Part shown: piece after piece, positions 1-11,200 of the stretch
How the letters are laid out: each line of letters begins with the position of its first letter
Position numbering within the stretch: position 1 is the first letter of the stretch
Source: Faucicola osloensis_B
GTDB taxonomy: Bacteria; Pseudomonadota; Gammaproteobacteria; Pseudomonadales; Moraxellaceae
Length of the DNA: 64,000 nt
Reading direction: 5' to 3'
NCBI GenBank assembly: GCA_964211495.1
Contig: CAXORL010000003.1
Span: 248,001 to 312,000, forward strand
Translations under genes and position numbers: made by a program
Notes under the pieces: model-generated
The model's input: only the letters and a program-made list of their open reading frames with translations
The model's database searches: none
Told to the model about the DNA's origin: nothing

Positions 1-48
1 ATCCTGCGTTGCAGCGCCCTGAATGATTCCCCCGCTATTCCGCTTTAA
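1..48 (+). CDS. C-terminal tail of an upstream open frame (partial)
   Basis: Frame 1 is open from the left edge and stops at TAA 46-48, 12 bases before the sensor kinase ATG. Position suggests the end of a partner response regulator, because such genes normally sit just upstream of QseC/PmrB-type kinases. The 15 visible residues carry no recognisable motif, so this rests on context only. Confidence 0.25.
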   Translation: MLRCSALNDSPAIPL

Positions 49-60
49 GCTGTTACCATT

Positions 61-1503
61 ATGACGCCTGCTACCCAAAAATCTTATAGTATCCAAAGGC
101 AGCTGCTCAATTCCCTGCTCATCGGACTACCGATTATTTGGCTATCGATTACCCTCATATCAGTATGGCGGCTTTCGCACGAAATCAACGAAATCAATGA
201 CACCCAAATCACCCAATTAGCCCGCTATCTGATTGGTATTTCTCAAGATGTTAAACTTCATCTCACCAATCCTGCCAATGAGCCTAAAATTTTAAATCTT
301 GAAAATGGCTTGCTATCAGGCGATTTAGGAGATGCTGAAGAAGACTACATGGGTTTTGCGATTTGGGATCAAAACGGTAAATTACTGATGGCTGATAAAG
401 ACGGTCAGCATTTTACATTTTTGCCCAAACAACATGGGTTTTTGGAAAACAACAGTGCCTATCAAGAGCTCAATCCCTTTAGTCACTCGTGGCGCCTGTT
501 TTATGCGCATGATGACGCCACCAACCATCTAATCGCCATTGGGCAAAACCTTAATTCGCGTCAAGAGATTATCTATAAATCATTAACCATTCAACTCGTT
601 CCCTCGCTGATTGGGGTGCTGCTATTGATTATGCTGACATGGCTGTCAGTGCGGCGTGGCTTTGTTCCGCTCAAACGAATTAGTGACTTGTTGAGCACTC
701 GTAGCCCTGAAGATAAAACCCCTTTATCGGTTGATACACCGTTAGAAATTCAACCCCTGCTAAACGCGCTCAATGGGTTATTTGATAAAGTCGCGGATAC
801 CCTTGAGCGTGAAAAACGCTTTACCGCAGATGCCTCTCATGAATTGCGCAGCCCGCTCACTGCTATCAAGCTACAGACCGATGTGCTACAACAAACCATC
901 TTGCAAGCCAATTTAACCGATAGCCAAACCGATGCACTCCTGAGTCACTGCCGACAAATCAGTCACAGTAATGAGCGCGCCAATCGACTGGTCGAACAAT
1001 TGCTGATTTTGGCAAAACTAGCACCGCAGCAAGGGCTCGATCCGCAGACCTTTGCACCGATTGATTGGATAGCCCTATCCAATGACATCCTCTCAGAAGT
1101 CAACCGCCGTGCCCGCGAAAAAAACAGCCAATTACGCCGTGATGTGTTAGTGGATGCCAAAGCTATCTTGCCTTTGACAGGTAATGCCACTTTAATCGGC
1201 ATTTTGCTGCGTAACCTATTGGACAATGCCATTCGCTATAGCCCTGACCATACCACGATTCGGTTAGTGTTAAATAGCGATATGATTACCGTTATCGACA
1301 ATGGCAACGGGGTTGCACCTATCGACCTTGCTCGGCTATCAGAGCGGTTTTTTCGTCCCGCAGGTCAAGCTGAGATTGGTAGTGGCTTGGGTCTGTCGAT
1401 TGTGCGCCGTATTGCTGAGCTGCATGGTTTGCAAATTACCATGCAGAACCTAGAGCACAATGGTGAGATTTGCGGTTTTCAAGTCAGTCTCTTTAAGCGC
1501 TGA
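61..1503 (+). CDS. Two-component sensor histidine kinase, QseC/PmrB-like
   Basis: Inner-membrane sensor kinase of 480 aa that would autophosphorylate on histidine and pass the phosphate to a response regulator, presumably encoded just upstream outside the window. Visible order: first membrane segment about residues 17-38, a periplasmic sensor region to about 175, second membrane segment about 178-198, a linker, then the dimerisation helix with H-box ASHELRSPLTAIK (His near 260), N-box LLDNAIRYSP near 389, and the ATP-lid glycine motifs DNGNGV and GSGLGLSIVRRI. All catalytic motifs are intact. Length and layout match the QseC/PmrB/BasS group. The stimulus cannot be read from sequence, so no symbol is given. 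Confidence 0.9.
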   Translation: MTPATQKSYSIQRQLLNSLLIGLPIIWLSITLISVWRLSHEINEINDTQITQLARYLIGISQDVKLHLTNPANEPKILNLENGLLSGDLGDAEEDYMGFAIWDQNGKLLMADKDGQHFTFLPKQHGFLENNSAYQELNPFSHSWRLFYAHDDATNHLIAIGQNLNSRQEIIYKSLTIQLVPSLIGVLLLIMLTWLSVRRGFVPLKRISDLLSTRSPEDKTPLSVDTPLEIQPLLNALNGLFDKVADTLEREKRFTADASHELRSPLTAIKLQTDVLQQTILQANLTDSQTDALLSHCRQISHSNERANRLVEQLLILAKLAPQQGLDPQTFAPIDWIALSNDILSEVNRRAREKNSQLRRDVLVDAKAILPLTGNATLIGILLRNLLDNAIRYSPDHTTIRLVLNSDMITVIDNGNGVAPIDLARLSERFFRPAGQAEIGSGLGLSIVRRIAELHGLQITMQNLEHNGEICGFQVSLFKR

Positions 1504-1548
1504 CGTGACAACTGCTGAGGTTCAACTCACCAAAAACAAGAAGCGTTT

Positions 1549-1575
1549 AAAAAAGGTACATAGCGTATCCTTTTT
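1549..1575. terminator. Imperfect hairpin between convergent genes
   Basis: A-rich arm AAAAAAGGTAC, 5-base loop and GTATCCTTTTT form a stem with one bulged base, ending in a T-run on the + strand and an A-run on the left. It lies between the convergent ends of the sensor kinase and ppk2 and could serve both directions. Confidence 0.5.
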
Positions 1576-1596
1576 GTGGGAGTAAACTAAAAAAAA

Positions 1597-2610
1597 TTAG
1601 TACACGTTAGGCACATACATATCTTCCCCGATTGGCTCACGTTGGTAATTGTCGTGATGCTCGCGTTCTGGCAATACCACATTATCCCGTTGTATTTCTT
1701 GGTAGGGAATTTGTGAGAGCAGATGGTTGATGCAGTTTAGCCGCGCTTTTTTCTTATCATCCCCCTCAACCACCCACCACCGAGCTTCTGGGATATGGGT
1801 GCGTTCAAACATCACTTCCTTGGCTTTGGTATAATCTTCCCAGCGGCGGCGCGATTCTAAATCCATCGGTGAGAGTTTCCACTGTTTGAGCGGGTCATAA
1901 ATACGGCTCATAAAACGTGACTCTTGCTCGTCATCTGAAATAGAAAACCAATATTTGATTAAGCGAATCCCCGAGCGCACCAACATACGCTCAAATTCTG
2001 GCACTGACTCAAAAAACTCTTCGTATTGCGCGTCAGTACAAAATCCCATTACTCGCTCAACCCCAGCACGGTTGTACCAACTGCGGTCAAATAACACAAT
2101 CTCGCCCGCGGCTGGCAGGTGCGCGACATAGCGCTGAAAATACCATTGGGTCTTTTCGCGGTCATTGGGTGCAGGCAGCGCTGCCACACGGCAGACGCGC
2201 GGATTGAGCCGTTGGGTGATACGTTTGATAGCACCGCCTTTACCCGCTGAATCGCGACCTTCAAAGATGACAACGATGCGCTCACCGGTTGCCACTACCC
2301 AATCTTGCAATTTAATCAATTCTTTTTGCAGACGAATCAACTCATTGAAATAAATATGGCGAGCGATTTTTTGGCTGTCGGTTAACGGCTGCCCGTCATA
2401 CCGTAAATCTTGGATGTAGTCGTCCATTTCGGACTCAATCTCTTCATCATAGCTGTCAATCAAGTCGTCATGCATTTGTTGGCGCAGTCTATCATTGTTT
2501 TTGAGGGTTTTATCATTTAAAAAATGTGACTGGGGTAAGTCATCAAGCATATCGGTGATATGATTGCTGATAGTGAGGTTGCTATTAGCAGTGGGCTGAT
2601 TATTTGGCAT
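1597..2610 (-). CDS. ppk2: Polyphosphate kinase 2 (PPK2 family)
   Basis: Cytoplasmic enzyme of 337 aa that transfers phosphate between polyphosphate and nucleotides. The PPK2 P-loop FEGRDSAGKGG lies near residues 115-125, followed by the family blocks LPAPNDREKTQWYFQRY (lid region) and FDRSWYNRAGVE (Walker B Asp), and near the C-terminus EGDDKKKARLNCINHLL. This is a single-domain, class I type layout. About 80 N-terminal residues are acidic and helical and more variable. The gene is convergent with the sensor kinase and divergent from the surface-protein cluster. An exopolyphosphatase-like gene is about 54 kb away, so they are not co-transcribed. Nucleotide preference (ADP or GDP) cannot be read by eye. 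Confidence 0.93.
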   Translation of the reverse strand: MPNNQPTANSNLTISNHITDMLDDLPQSHFLNDKTLKNNDRLRQQMHDDLIDSYDEEIESEMDDYIQDLRYDGQPLTDSQKIARHIYFNELIRLQKELIKLQDWVVATGERIVVIFEGRDSAGKGGAIKRITQRLNPRVCRVAALPAPNDREKTQWYFQRYVAHLPAAGEIVLFDRSWYNRAGVERVMGFCTDAQYEEFFESVPEFERMLVRSGIRLIKYWFSISDDEQESRFMSRIYDPLKQWKLSPMDLESRRRWEDYTKAKEVMFERTHIPEARWWVVEGDDKKKARLNCINHLLSQIPYQEIQRDNVVLPEREHHDNYQREPIGEDMYVPNVY

Positions 2611-2719
2611 ATTGAGACTCTTTAATGAGCATTAAAAATACTGATAATATGACAAAATTATGAAGGTATGATGATAAGCATGAATAGTTTATAACATGTC
2701 GATGTTAATTCATTACCAC

Positions 2720-2748
2720 TTGACTGTTAAAATAAAGCAATTTATCGT
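2720..2748 (+). promoter_or_regulatory. Candidate sigma-70 promoter of the DUF11 cluster
   Basis: TTGACT (2720-2725), a 17-base spacer and TATCGT (2743-2748) give a reasonable -35/-10 pair in the AT-rich gap before the first DUF11 gene. It implies a leader of about 120 bases. The -10 box matches consensus at four of six positions, so this is only a candidate. Confidence 0.3.
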
Positions 2749-2878
2749 AAAGATATATACTTTAGTTTACAAACTTAGTTTAATACATCAAGTATCTGTT
2801 ACATATCAATGATTGATTATTTTTGCGATAAAAACAGTCGATTTTTTTGACAAATATTGCTACAAGGTAAAATGACAT

Positions 2879-5545
2879 ATGCAGCTTTATTGCCCATCTG
2901 CGCAAGATAAATTTTGTCGTGTGTTCAGTAAATATTTACTATTAGTGGTGCTATTTACTACTTTCTCGTCAGCTTGGGCAGGGCTGCCGTTGCCCGGTAG
3001 TCAGATTATCAATATTGCCAGCGGCGATTATATTGATGAACAAGGTAATACCTTAGTCATTGATTCTAACCCAGTGTCGTTAACGATTCAGGAAGTCCGC
3101 GCACTAAGCCTTACCAATAATCAAAACCAAGTAGGGCTCATTGGTGCTAAGTTAAACTTTCCCCACGTTCTTACCAATACCGGTAATGTAGCTGATAGCT
3201 ATACGCTTAACTTGGTACAAGCATCGAACGACAACTTTGATTTAACTAATGTGGCTGTGTATGCTGACCGTGACCAAAATGGTATTCCCGATGATAACAT
3301 TAACTTACTAAACACCGGTTCTACTTTATCTTTAGATGCTGGCGAATCAATATCGATTGTCATTGCTGGTACGATACCCACGACAGCTAGCAAGACTAAT
3401 CAAGCAAACTTTACTTTAACAGCAACGAGTAAAACCTCAAGTAGTGTCACCCAAAGCGTCAACGATATCGCACAAGTTATTGATGATGCGGTAATTTTAG
3501 TGACTAAATCACAAAGTGTGAGCAGTGGCAATAGCATTCAAGATGTGACATACACATTAAGCTACACCAATAATGGCAGTGCGCCGGGTAAGCTTATTGT
3601 GACAGATATGTTAGATTCGGGCTTACGGTATGTAAATAGCAGCGCTAGCTGGAGCAATGGTAGTGGCACATTAACCGAGGCTGATGATAACGAAAGCGCT
3701 GCCAATACGGGTATCAAATACAAGGTCGTCGGTAATCAGGTACAGTTTGAATTGGCCAACATTCCCGCTTTAACTACAGGCGCCGTCAGCTTTAAAGCAA
3801 CAGTGAATGATATCAAGCTGGCAACCATTGCAAATACCGCAGATTATAGTCAATATGCGGTCAATGGCACCACAGCCATCAGAACCACTAAAACTAACAC
3901 AGTTATGTATCGCAATCAGTCTACTTATGGCGTCATTGCAAATGTCACGTCAACTAGCAGTAGTGATAATGGCAATCCCAATCAAGCAACCGACAATTTA
4001 ACTACTAAACCCGCTATCAACGCTGGACAAGAGGTGTTGTTTGATGATTATATTTGGAACACTGGCAGCACGACTGATAGCTTCAATTTAACGGTTAGTT
4101 CAGCAGGACTGCCGGCATGTGCGAGTGTAAAACTATATGCCAGTGATGGACGCACACCGCTAGTTGATAGCAATAATGATGGGATTGTCGATACCGGCAT
4201 CTTGGCAGCTGGGGCTAGTCGCGCTATTAAGTTAGGTATTAGCACCACTGCCAACTGTAGCGCCAGTCAAGCTATTTATGCCGATCTAACAGCGACCTCG
4301 GTCACTGACACCACAAAATCCAATGCCGTCCGTAATGAAATTAGCGCTATAATCGTGGGTACTACTGATTTATACAATAGCGATAACTCAGGATATGGCG
4401 TAGGCAACATTGATAATAATGGCGCGGCATTTGTTAACAAAGTTCTTCAGCAAGGCAAGGCCGTCTTTCCGTTAATCGTTAATAATAGCGCGCCTATCGC
4501 TAATAACTATACCTTGTATGCGTCCAATCAAGCTATTAATTTGAACAACCCAGTTAATGGCTTACCTGATGGTTGGCAAGTTGATTTTTATGAAGGCGAT
4601 GCCAGCTGTACCACGTTAGGCAAGCAGATTACGCAAACAGGCAGTGTAGCAGCAGGGACAAGTAAGAATTACTGTGCTGTCGTACAAGCTAGCAATACCA
4701 TTACTAATACCAGCTTAGCGATTTGGTTTGCGGTCAAGTCTGCCATTAATGGACAAGGCGATGTTATAAAAAATCAAGTAAACGTCGAACCCTATCGCGG
4801 CTTTACCCTGCAAAATGACCAACAAGGACAAGTAGATGTCGCAGGCACCGTGGTATATTTACACAGCCTAAAAAACATCGGCAGCCTGACCGAAGGTACA
4901 AGCACGGGTCAAGTGCTATTAAAGGTGACGCCGATGAATAACCAAGATAATTTTAACTATACCTTATACTATGATGCTAATAATAACGGTTTGTTAGATA
5001 GCACAGACCCTATTGCCAATGATTTAGCAACCATCACTAACAATACAGGTCTTGCCTCTAATCAAACCATTCAGTTATTACTTAAAGTGCAAGCGCCACC
5101 CACTGCCAAGCAAGGTATAACCAGTCAAGTGACCCTCGTGGTTGAACCAGTCGGTACGTTACAAGGCTTGAATGCCACTTCAGTGCAAAATACTGATGTC
5201 ACTACCGTGGGTATCAACCAGCTGCGCTTGGTAAAATCGCAAGCCAGCACACCTTGTGGTATCAGCGATTTAACCACGTTAAATTATAGCTTATCAGCAA
5301 TACAGGTTAAACCAAACCAGTGTGTAGCCTATCGCTTAACGGTCAACAATGACAGCGCAACTCAAGCTAAAAGCGTGACAATCGCTGACAGTGCTCCGGC
5401 ATTTACCACATTAAAAACCTCACCGGCGCCAAGCGTGACACAGGGCACGGTCACAGTAAATCAAAGTAGCATCAAAGCAGATGTCGGCACACTCGATGCC
5501 AGTCAGAAAGCGGCTTTATATTTTTTAATTTTAGTGAACCCCTAA
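2879..5545 (+). CDS. Exported DUF11-type repeat protein A
   Basis: 888-aa protein with a signal peptide (hydrophobic core about 20-31, likely cleavage after AWA near 34). An N-terminal domain of about 150 residues (LTNTGNVADSY, then loop DRDQNGIPD near 130) is shared with three other cluster proteins. It is followed by a DUF11 domain from about 195 (TYTLSYTNNGSAPGKLIVTD), a block with SDGRTPLVDSNNDGIVDTG near 421, a third loop DANNNGLLD near 699, and a C-terminal module with cysteines near 793 and 815 before a final DUF11-like strand set (CVAYRLTVNN). No membrane anchor or sorting signal is visible, so it is presumably secreted or surface-associated. AAGG lies 11 bases before the ATG. It is the first gene of a probable A-B-C operon. 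The molecular role is unknown. Confidence 0.8.
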   Translation: MQLYCPSAQDKFCRVFSKYLLLVVLFTTFSSAWAGLPLPGSQIINIASGDYIDEQGNTLVIDSNPVSLTIQEVRALSLTNNQNQVGLIGAKLNFPHVLTNTGNVADSYTLNLVQASNDNFDLTNVAVYADRDQNGIPDDNINLLNTGSTLSLDAGESISIVIAGTIPTTASKTNQANFTLTATSKTSSSVTQSVNDIAQVIDDAVILVTKSQSVSSGNSIQDVTYTLSYTNNGSAPGKLIVTDMLDSGLRYVNSSASWSNGSGTLTEADDNESAANTGIKYKVVGNQVQFELANIPALTTGAVSFKATVNDIKLATIANTADYSQYAVNGTTAIRTTKTNTVMYRNQSTYGVIANVTSTSSSDNGNPNQATDNLTTKPAINAGQEVLFDDYIWNTGSTTDSFNLTVSSAGLPACASVKLYASDGRTPLVDSNNDGIVDTGILAAGASRAIKLGISTTANCSASQAIYADLTATSVTDTTKSNAVRNEISAIIVGTTDLYNSDNSGYGVGNIDNNGAAFVNKVLQQGKAVFPLIVNNSAPIANNYTLYASNQAINLNNPVNGLPDGWQVDFYEGDASCTTLGKQITQTGSVAAGTSKNYCAVVQASNTITNTSLAIWFAVKSAINGQGDVIKNQVNVEPYRGFTLQNDQQGQVDVAGTVVYLHSLKNIGSLTEGTSTGQVLLKVTPMNNQDNFNYTLYYDANNNGLLDSTDPIANDLATITNNTGLASNQTIQLLLKVQAPPTAKQGITSQVTLVVEPVGTLQGLNATSVQNTDVTTVGINQLRLVKSQASTPCGISDLTTLNYSLSAIQVKPNQCVAYRLTVNNDSATQAKSVTIADSAPAFTTLKTSPAPSVTQGTVTVNQSSIKADVGTLDASQKAALYFLILVNP

Positions 5546-5562
5546 CCTAATAGGACAATACT

Positions 5563-8256
5563 ATGACTGATTTTCGTCACAAGCTTTCCTCTTTTGTCCA
5601 ACCAAGTGGGGGGACAGCTTGCCGTAAATGGCTAAAATTGGCTGGTTTGACAGTGGCTATTTTGTGGACTCATCAAGCCAGCGCGGGTGTGCTGGCCGGC
5701 GATATTATTAGTAATATGGCAGTTGGGGAGTATAAGGAAGAAGGCTCAAACGTTGTCCAAACCAGCCGCTCTAATCTGGTACAAACCACGATTTTACCTG
5801 TTTATGCGGCGACTTTAGTGGCGAGTCGCAGCCAAAATGCCCAGATCAGCCAAACCATTCAATTCCCCCATGTGCTCACCAATACTGGTAATATCACAGA
5901 TACCTATAATCTATCAACCCAAAACCTCACTGATGATGGCTTTGACCTAAATAATATTAAAATCTATGCCGATGCCAACCAAGACGGCGTAGCTGATAAT
6001 ATCAATAATTTAAGCAGTATCACCCTGGCACCCGGTCAATCTACAGGCCTTATCGTTGAAGCCCAAGTTCCCGTAACAGGCACGACAGGCGTGGTAATAG
6101 GCAACAGTGCTAAATTAAGCTTAGTCGCCAGCTCGACCAACAATAATACCCTATCACTTAATAATACTGACACCGTGACTTTGTCCAATAGCGCCATTGT
6201 TACAGTTACCAAATCGTTTTTTGCCCAAAATGGTACTACCTACGTGCGCTTTGATTACGCCAATCAAAGCTCAATGGATAGTGGTCAAGTGATACTCACA
6301 GATACGTTACCTGCCAGTCTGTCTTATCAGTCGGGCAAAGAAACTTGGCGCGGTACCGCGCTTAATCCCGCATCTGGTAGTAATGACCCCAGCGGTATTG
6401 ACTATTATCTTGATACAGATGGCCGCACTGTCAAGGCTACTTTAACCAGTATCCCTGCCAACGCTACAGGCAATATCCAATTTGCTGTCAATGTTGTACA
6501 GACCACGGCAGGTGCTATTTTCAATACTGTCAATGTCAGCTACGATCATGATAATAATACTAGCACCGCTAATATTTCTACTACTTCCAACACTGCTAGT
6601 TGGAACATTGCGCCTATTTATCGGGTGGTGCTCAATGCCAATGCCAACAATACCTATAACAGCGGCAGCGATGATCAGGTTACAGCCACAAGTATCACCG
6701 CGGGTGATGAGGTAAGCTTTAGCAACTATGTTTGGAATACAGGTAACACAGACGATCGCTTTAACCTGACTATCAATAGCGACAACTTCCCCACCCCGCA
6801 TCAGGTCGAGTTTTACCGCGCCGATGGTGTGACACCGCTGCTTGATAGCAATGGTGATGGTATTCCTGATACAGGCAATTTGCCAGCAGGGGGAATGTTG
6901 CCTATTGTGGTTAAGGTTCGTTTGCCAACCACCAATGAGGGTGCCACCGGCACCGTTTATACAGTGGTGCCAAAAGCCCAGTCATTGGGGGATAGCACCC
7001 AGTCAGACACCGTTACTAATAACACCAGCATTGCTGCTACCAATATCTCAGTGGATCTTACCAATGGCCCAGAGACTAGCAACAACGGTACAGGCAATGG
7101 CGCAACGACCAACAATGGTAATGCTTGGAAAACACTAACGGGTCAGTCAAATGGTCAAGTGGTTTTTCCTCTAACCGTCAAACACACGGGCGCTGCTACT
7201 GCTTATCAGTTCGCTGCTGATGGCGATGGTGACTTTAGCAAGCTCGAGTTACCTACTGGCATCGCTAGTGTACGCTATTTTGACAGCACAGCAGCTGACT
7301 GTAGCACACTGGGCAATGAAATTGGCCAAACTCGGCTACTTAAAAACGGTGAAAGCCAAGCTTATTGTGCGGTAGTCAAACTAAAAAATGACACGGCTAC
7401 ACTGACCAATGTACCTATCTATTTCAAAGTCAGTTCAGCAACTTATCAAGATACCAATACATCTGGCTTTGACACCTTAAAAAACGCGGTTAATATCAAT
7501 ACGCTAAATGCAGTCGGTACGGTAAGTTTTGATCCAGATTTACGAGGACAAATCACCCCTGGGGGTACCATTGTCTACACCCATACGCTGTATAACTACA
7601 CCAAAACCGCTTTAACAGGGAGTTATCAATTAGTAACTCAGCATGACCAACCCGGTTTTACTAGCACCTATTATCTCGATAGTAATGCCAATGGTCAGTT
7701 TGATAGCACAGACACTTTGCTTGACCCAACCAATATTAGCGGTAGTTTATTTCCTGTAACCAGTCAGGTGCGTATATTTGCCAAGGTACAAAGCCCAGCC
7801 AATGCGCCAGTTGGTATGGTCGATACCGCCAGCATACAGTTTAAAACCAGCACGGGCACCGTACTAGATATTGCCACTGACATTACACGCGTCACCACCA
7901 CTCAACTACGTTTGTATAAATTTCAAGCCAAAGATGATGACTGCAATGGTCAAGCTGACAGTAGCTATACCACCAGTGGCTTAACCATCGGTCGAAACAC
8001 GAATGGCACGGGGCAATGCGTGCTGTACCGGGTGACGGTTAAAAATGAAGGGGCAACGGCAATCGGACAATTTAATTTTCGCGATGCAACACCGGCAGCA
8101 ACCGTCATGGAATTTGCGCCAACTTGTGCTAGCTGTACTGGTAGTATCGTTGCTCCTGCCAAAGGGGCATCCGGTACGCTAAGTGGTCAGCTACCCAGCG
8201 TTGCACCAAACACCAGTTATAACTTTGAATTTGGGGTGCGTTATGTGGGTCAATAA
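5563..8256 (+). CDS. Exported DUF11-type repeat protein B, paralogue of A
   Basis: 897-aa protein starting 17 bases after A with TAGGACA before the ATG, so probably co-transcribed. It has a long n-region and a signal sequence ending ASA near 41. Layout matches A: shared N-terminal domain (FPHVLTNTGNITDTYNL), loop DANQDGVAD near 137, DUF11 domain from about 205, motif ADGVTPLLDSNGDGIPDTG with its loop near 428, loop DSNANGQFD near 706, and a C-terminal module with cysteines near 794 and 819. Loop positions differ from A by only a few residues, which argues for whole-gene duplication and not convergent repeats. A Gly/Asn/Thr-rich linker lies near 505-525. The end shows no anchor. Probably a structural or binding protein of the cell surface; exact role unknown. 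Confidence 0.8.
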   Translation: MTDFRHKLSSFVQPSGGTACRKWLKLAGLTVAILWTHQASAGVLAGDIISNMAVGEYKEEGSNVVQTSRSNLVQTTILPVYAATLVASRSQNAQISQTIQFPHVLTNTGNITDTYNLSTQNLTDDGFDLNNIKIYADANQDGVADNINNLSSITLAPGQSTGLIVEAQVPVTGTTGVVIGNSAKLSLVASSTNNNTLSLNNTDTVTLSNSAIVTVTKSFFAQNGTTYVRFDYANQSSMDSGQVILTDTLPASLSYQSGKETWRGTALNPASGSNDPSGIDYYLDTDGRTVKATLTSIPANATGNIQFAVNVVQTTAGAIFNTVNVSYDHDNNTSTANISTTSNTASWNIAPIYRVVLNANANNTYNSGSDDQVTATSITAGDEVSFSNYVWNTGNTDDRFNLTINSDNFPTPHQVEFYRADGVTPLLDSNGDGIPDTGNLPAGGMLPIVVKVRLPTTNEGATGTVYTVVPKAQSLGDSTQSDTVTNNTSIAATNISVDLTNGPETSNNGTGNGATTNNGNAWKTLTGQSNGQVVFPLTVKHTGAATAYQFAADGDGDFSKLELPTGIASVRYFDSTAADCSTLGNEIGQTRLLKNGESQAYCAVVKLKNDTATLTNVPIYFKVSSATYQDTNTSGFDTLKNAVNINTLNAVGTVSFDPDLRGQITPGGTIVYTHTLYNYTKTALTGSYQLVTQHDQPGFTSTYYLDSNANGQFDSTDTLLDPTNISGSLFPVTSQVRIFAKVQSPANAPVGMVDTASIQFKTSTGTVLDIATDITRVTTTQLRLYKFQAKDDDCNGQADSSYTTSGLTIGRNTNGTGQCVLYRVTVKNEGATAIGQFNFRDATPAATVMEFAPTCASCTGSIVAPAKGASGTLSGQLPSVAPNTSYNFEFGVRYVGQ

Positions 8257-8269
8257 TAGGGACAAAATT

Positions 8270-11200
8270 ATGATGAGCACTATAAACAACCAAAGACCTA
8301 CTATCCTACGTCATATATTCACAATGATGAGTTTATTTTGTCTACTCATTTTAAGTGGCTTTACTTACGCTGCACCGTCCAGTATTGAACTATTTGCAGG
8401 TGGGGGAAATACTAGCGCTATGGGTCCCACGTCTAACGCCCAGACTGTTACCTTTCAAGCCAATTTAAATAATCCTTCTGACAATACTCCTACTACTTAT
8501 TCACCAACTACCACAGCGACTTACCAAATTAGTTCAGTTTATAGTAACTCAACCTATACAAGTGGCGGAACTAGAAATCAACCAAGTTTTGTATTCGGTG
8601 CTACGGTAAGCACGGGCACTACAGATTCAACTGCTTATGTCGCTAGCTCTACTGTTTATAAAAACTTAGGTGCTATTGGAGGACCTGACAATAGTCAGTT
8701 TTCCGCCACATTAGCCAATGCACCCTCAAGTTGTATCAATGGTTCGATATGTTCAAGCACGAATGGCGGGATTGACACAAATGCGAATTATGGACTAACT
8801 TTTTTTGCTGCTCCAACTGGGTTATCAGGGCTATCAACTAGTGGACGTCATAAAGTCGGTACCATTACTATTAATTTTAATCGCCCTATTACTAATCCGG
8901 TATTACAGGTGGCAGGGCTTGGTGCTAGTGTAACTACAGGGTCATCTACTTTGGGTTTTAGCGCCGAATTTAATTTAGTTTCAAACATATCACTTAATAA
9001 TTCAGTCATCATGTCTCGGCTATCTGGTAGTAAAGAGCTTAGCGTAACAGACAAACAAATCACCAATAACGCCAGCACAATATCAGCAACCACAGGCAGT
9101 GGTGGGGCAAGTGGTAGTGTATATTTACAAGGCAGACGTATTAGCTCACTAACTTTTGATGTTTACATAAGAGGTGATGGTAAAGACACTGCTTGGAACC
9201 CGAATAGGGGTGGTGACCAATTTCACTTTGCCGTGTCTAGCCTGGAAGCAGATAACGACATTTCAATCACCAAAACTCAACGGCCTGATAATAGTGGAAC
9301 ATTTGACGGCACACAATTGAGTGTCACTCAAGGCAGTTTAGTTCAATATCGGCTTACACTTGCCAATGGCACAGCTAATCCCGTCAATAGTGCACAATAT
9401 AGCGATATCGTTCCGAATGCAATTACTGGATTAAGTGTGGTAAGTACTACACCTTCAACTGGTGCATCCTGTACTCCAACCTTAAATGGTAATACGGTAA
9501 GTGGTACTTTTAGTGGACCAGCCGGTGCCACATGTAACATTATTTTACAAGGAACCGCTTCTACCGTTGGATTGGTTAGTAATACCGCTACTTTGCTCGA
9601 GAGTGCTACTGATTCCAATCTCAACAATAATAGCAGTACAGTTAATACCAACATTGTCACCCCACCCAGCCCAATGCCACAAGATGCGGCTATTAAAGAA
9701 GCACGTTTTGAAATTGTACCTGATTTACCAACTATTTATCGCGGTGGCACAGGGCAGCAACTGATTACTATTACCAACAAGGGGCCTGATGCGGCTACTG
9801 GAACGATTGCTACCGTCATTCCAGCCCCACAGTCAGGTGTTACTGTTACAAGTGTCAATGTGGTAGGTGGTAGTGCTTGTACATTGGCATCAGGGCAATG
9901 GACCTGTGATGTGGGTGGGGTCGCCAATAATTCAAACTTTCAGCTTAATGTTAGTTATAGCACAACATCCACTACCTCTCTTGGTACAGCACAGCAAGTG
10001 AGCATTAAGGTGAATAGCAATGAGTTTAACCCGGGTAGTGGCGCGGGTGAAACGCTTTATAAAGTATGGGGCAGTAATGAACAAAATGAAATCCGCCCTA
10101 ACGGCGCATTTTGGGTAGGTAACCTTGGCAGTGGGGCAATACCAGCGGGCAGTTATTATGATGAACCATCCGTTGAGGATGCTAATAATATTTTAGGGGC
10201 TTGGCCTGCTGCGCAATCTAGCCCCACAGGTACTTATCTAACACAAAGTGTATCTGGGCCTAATAACAATTTCTATGGTACCAGTAGCAGCACGGCATCA
10301 CCGATGATACAGCAATTAATTACTACTATGAGTACTTCTAAGTATCTTACAGTGAGTTTACCTGCCACTAGTGAGTTTGGAGATAACCGCCGCGCATGGG
10401 AGTTTAAAACAGGCATATTTTTGCCCAAAACTCAAAACGTGAGCGTGTGCGTTGGAAATTCCTCACTAGGTGTAGATGATGGTGCCTACATTATGGAAGG
10501 CAATCAGGTATTAATTAGCAAATCTAAGTACCAACCAAACGGTCTTTTAAGCACTTCTTTTAGTCTTTCGGCAGGTTATCATCAGTTAACTTACCGTATC
10601 ATTAACCGCAATGGGACGTATTCTTCAGGCGAGCTAAACCCAGGCGGTTATGGTGCTATTGGTCTGTCAATAGATGGTAGCAGCTGTAATACGGTAAATT
10701 ATGATAGCGCAACCACTGCAGCTATTCCTGCAAGTATCAATATCATTGATGCAGCAGCATTGGTCATCACCAAAACCAATTACACCGATTCGGTCAATGC
10801 AATCGGTCAAACCACTTATACTTTAACTGTGGAAAATCAAGGACCCAGTGATGTCACAGGCGCTATACTAAAAGACCCAGTGGCTACTAATATGACCAAA
10901 GGTACACCTGTTTGTAGCACCATTGATAACAACCAATGTACTACTGCCCCCACTGCCGCCCAACTTGAAGGTGCCGGTGTTACTTTGCCAAGGCTAACCA
11001 GCGGGCAAAAATACATTCTTAGTGTACCAGTCACCTTAAATGCCCTTACTGCAAGCTCAGTGACCAACACCGCCAGTGTTAAGAGTCCAACGAATGTTAG
11101 CGCATTGGGTACTGCCTGTGTGAGTGATACATCAAGCAATATTACGCGTAGCTTTGATGCCGCATCACAAACATGTACTACATCAGATACGGACAAAATA

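Noticed and set aside
6442..6801. 119-codon open frame antisense to gene B
   Set aside because: It mirrors the repetitive Asn/Thr/Asp coding of B, has no ribosome binding site and gives an Ile/Val-rich unlikely protein. Same reasoning for 9343-9660 and 10837-11196 inside gene C.
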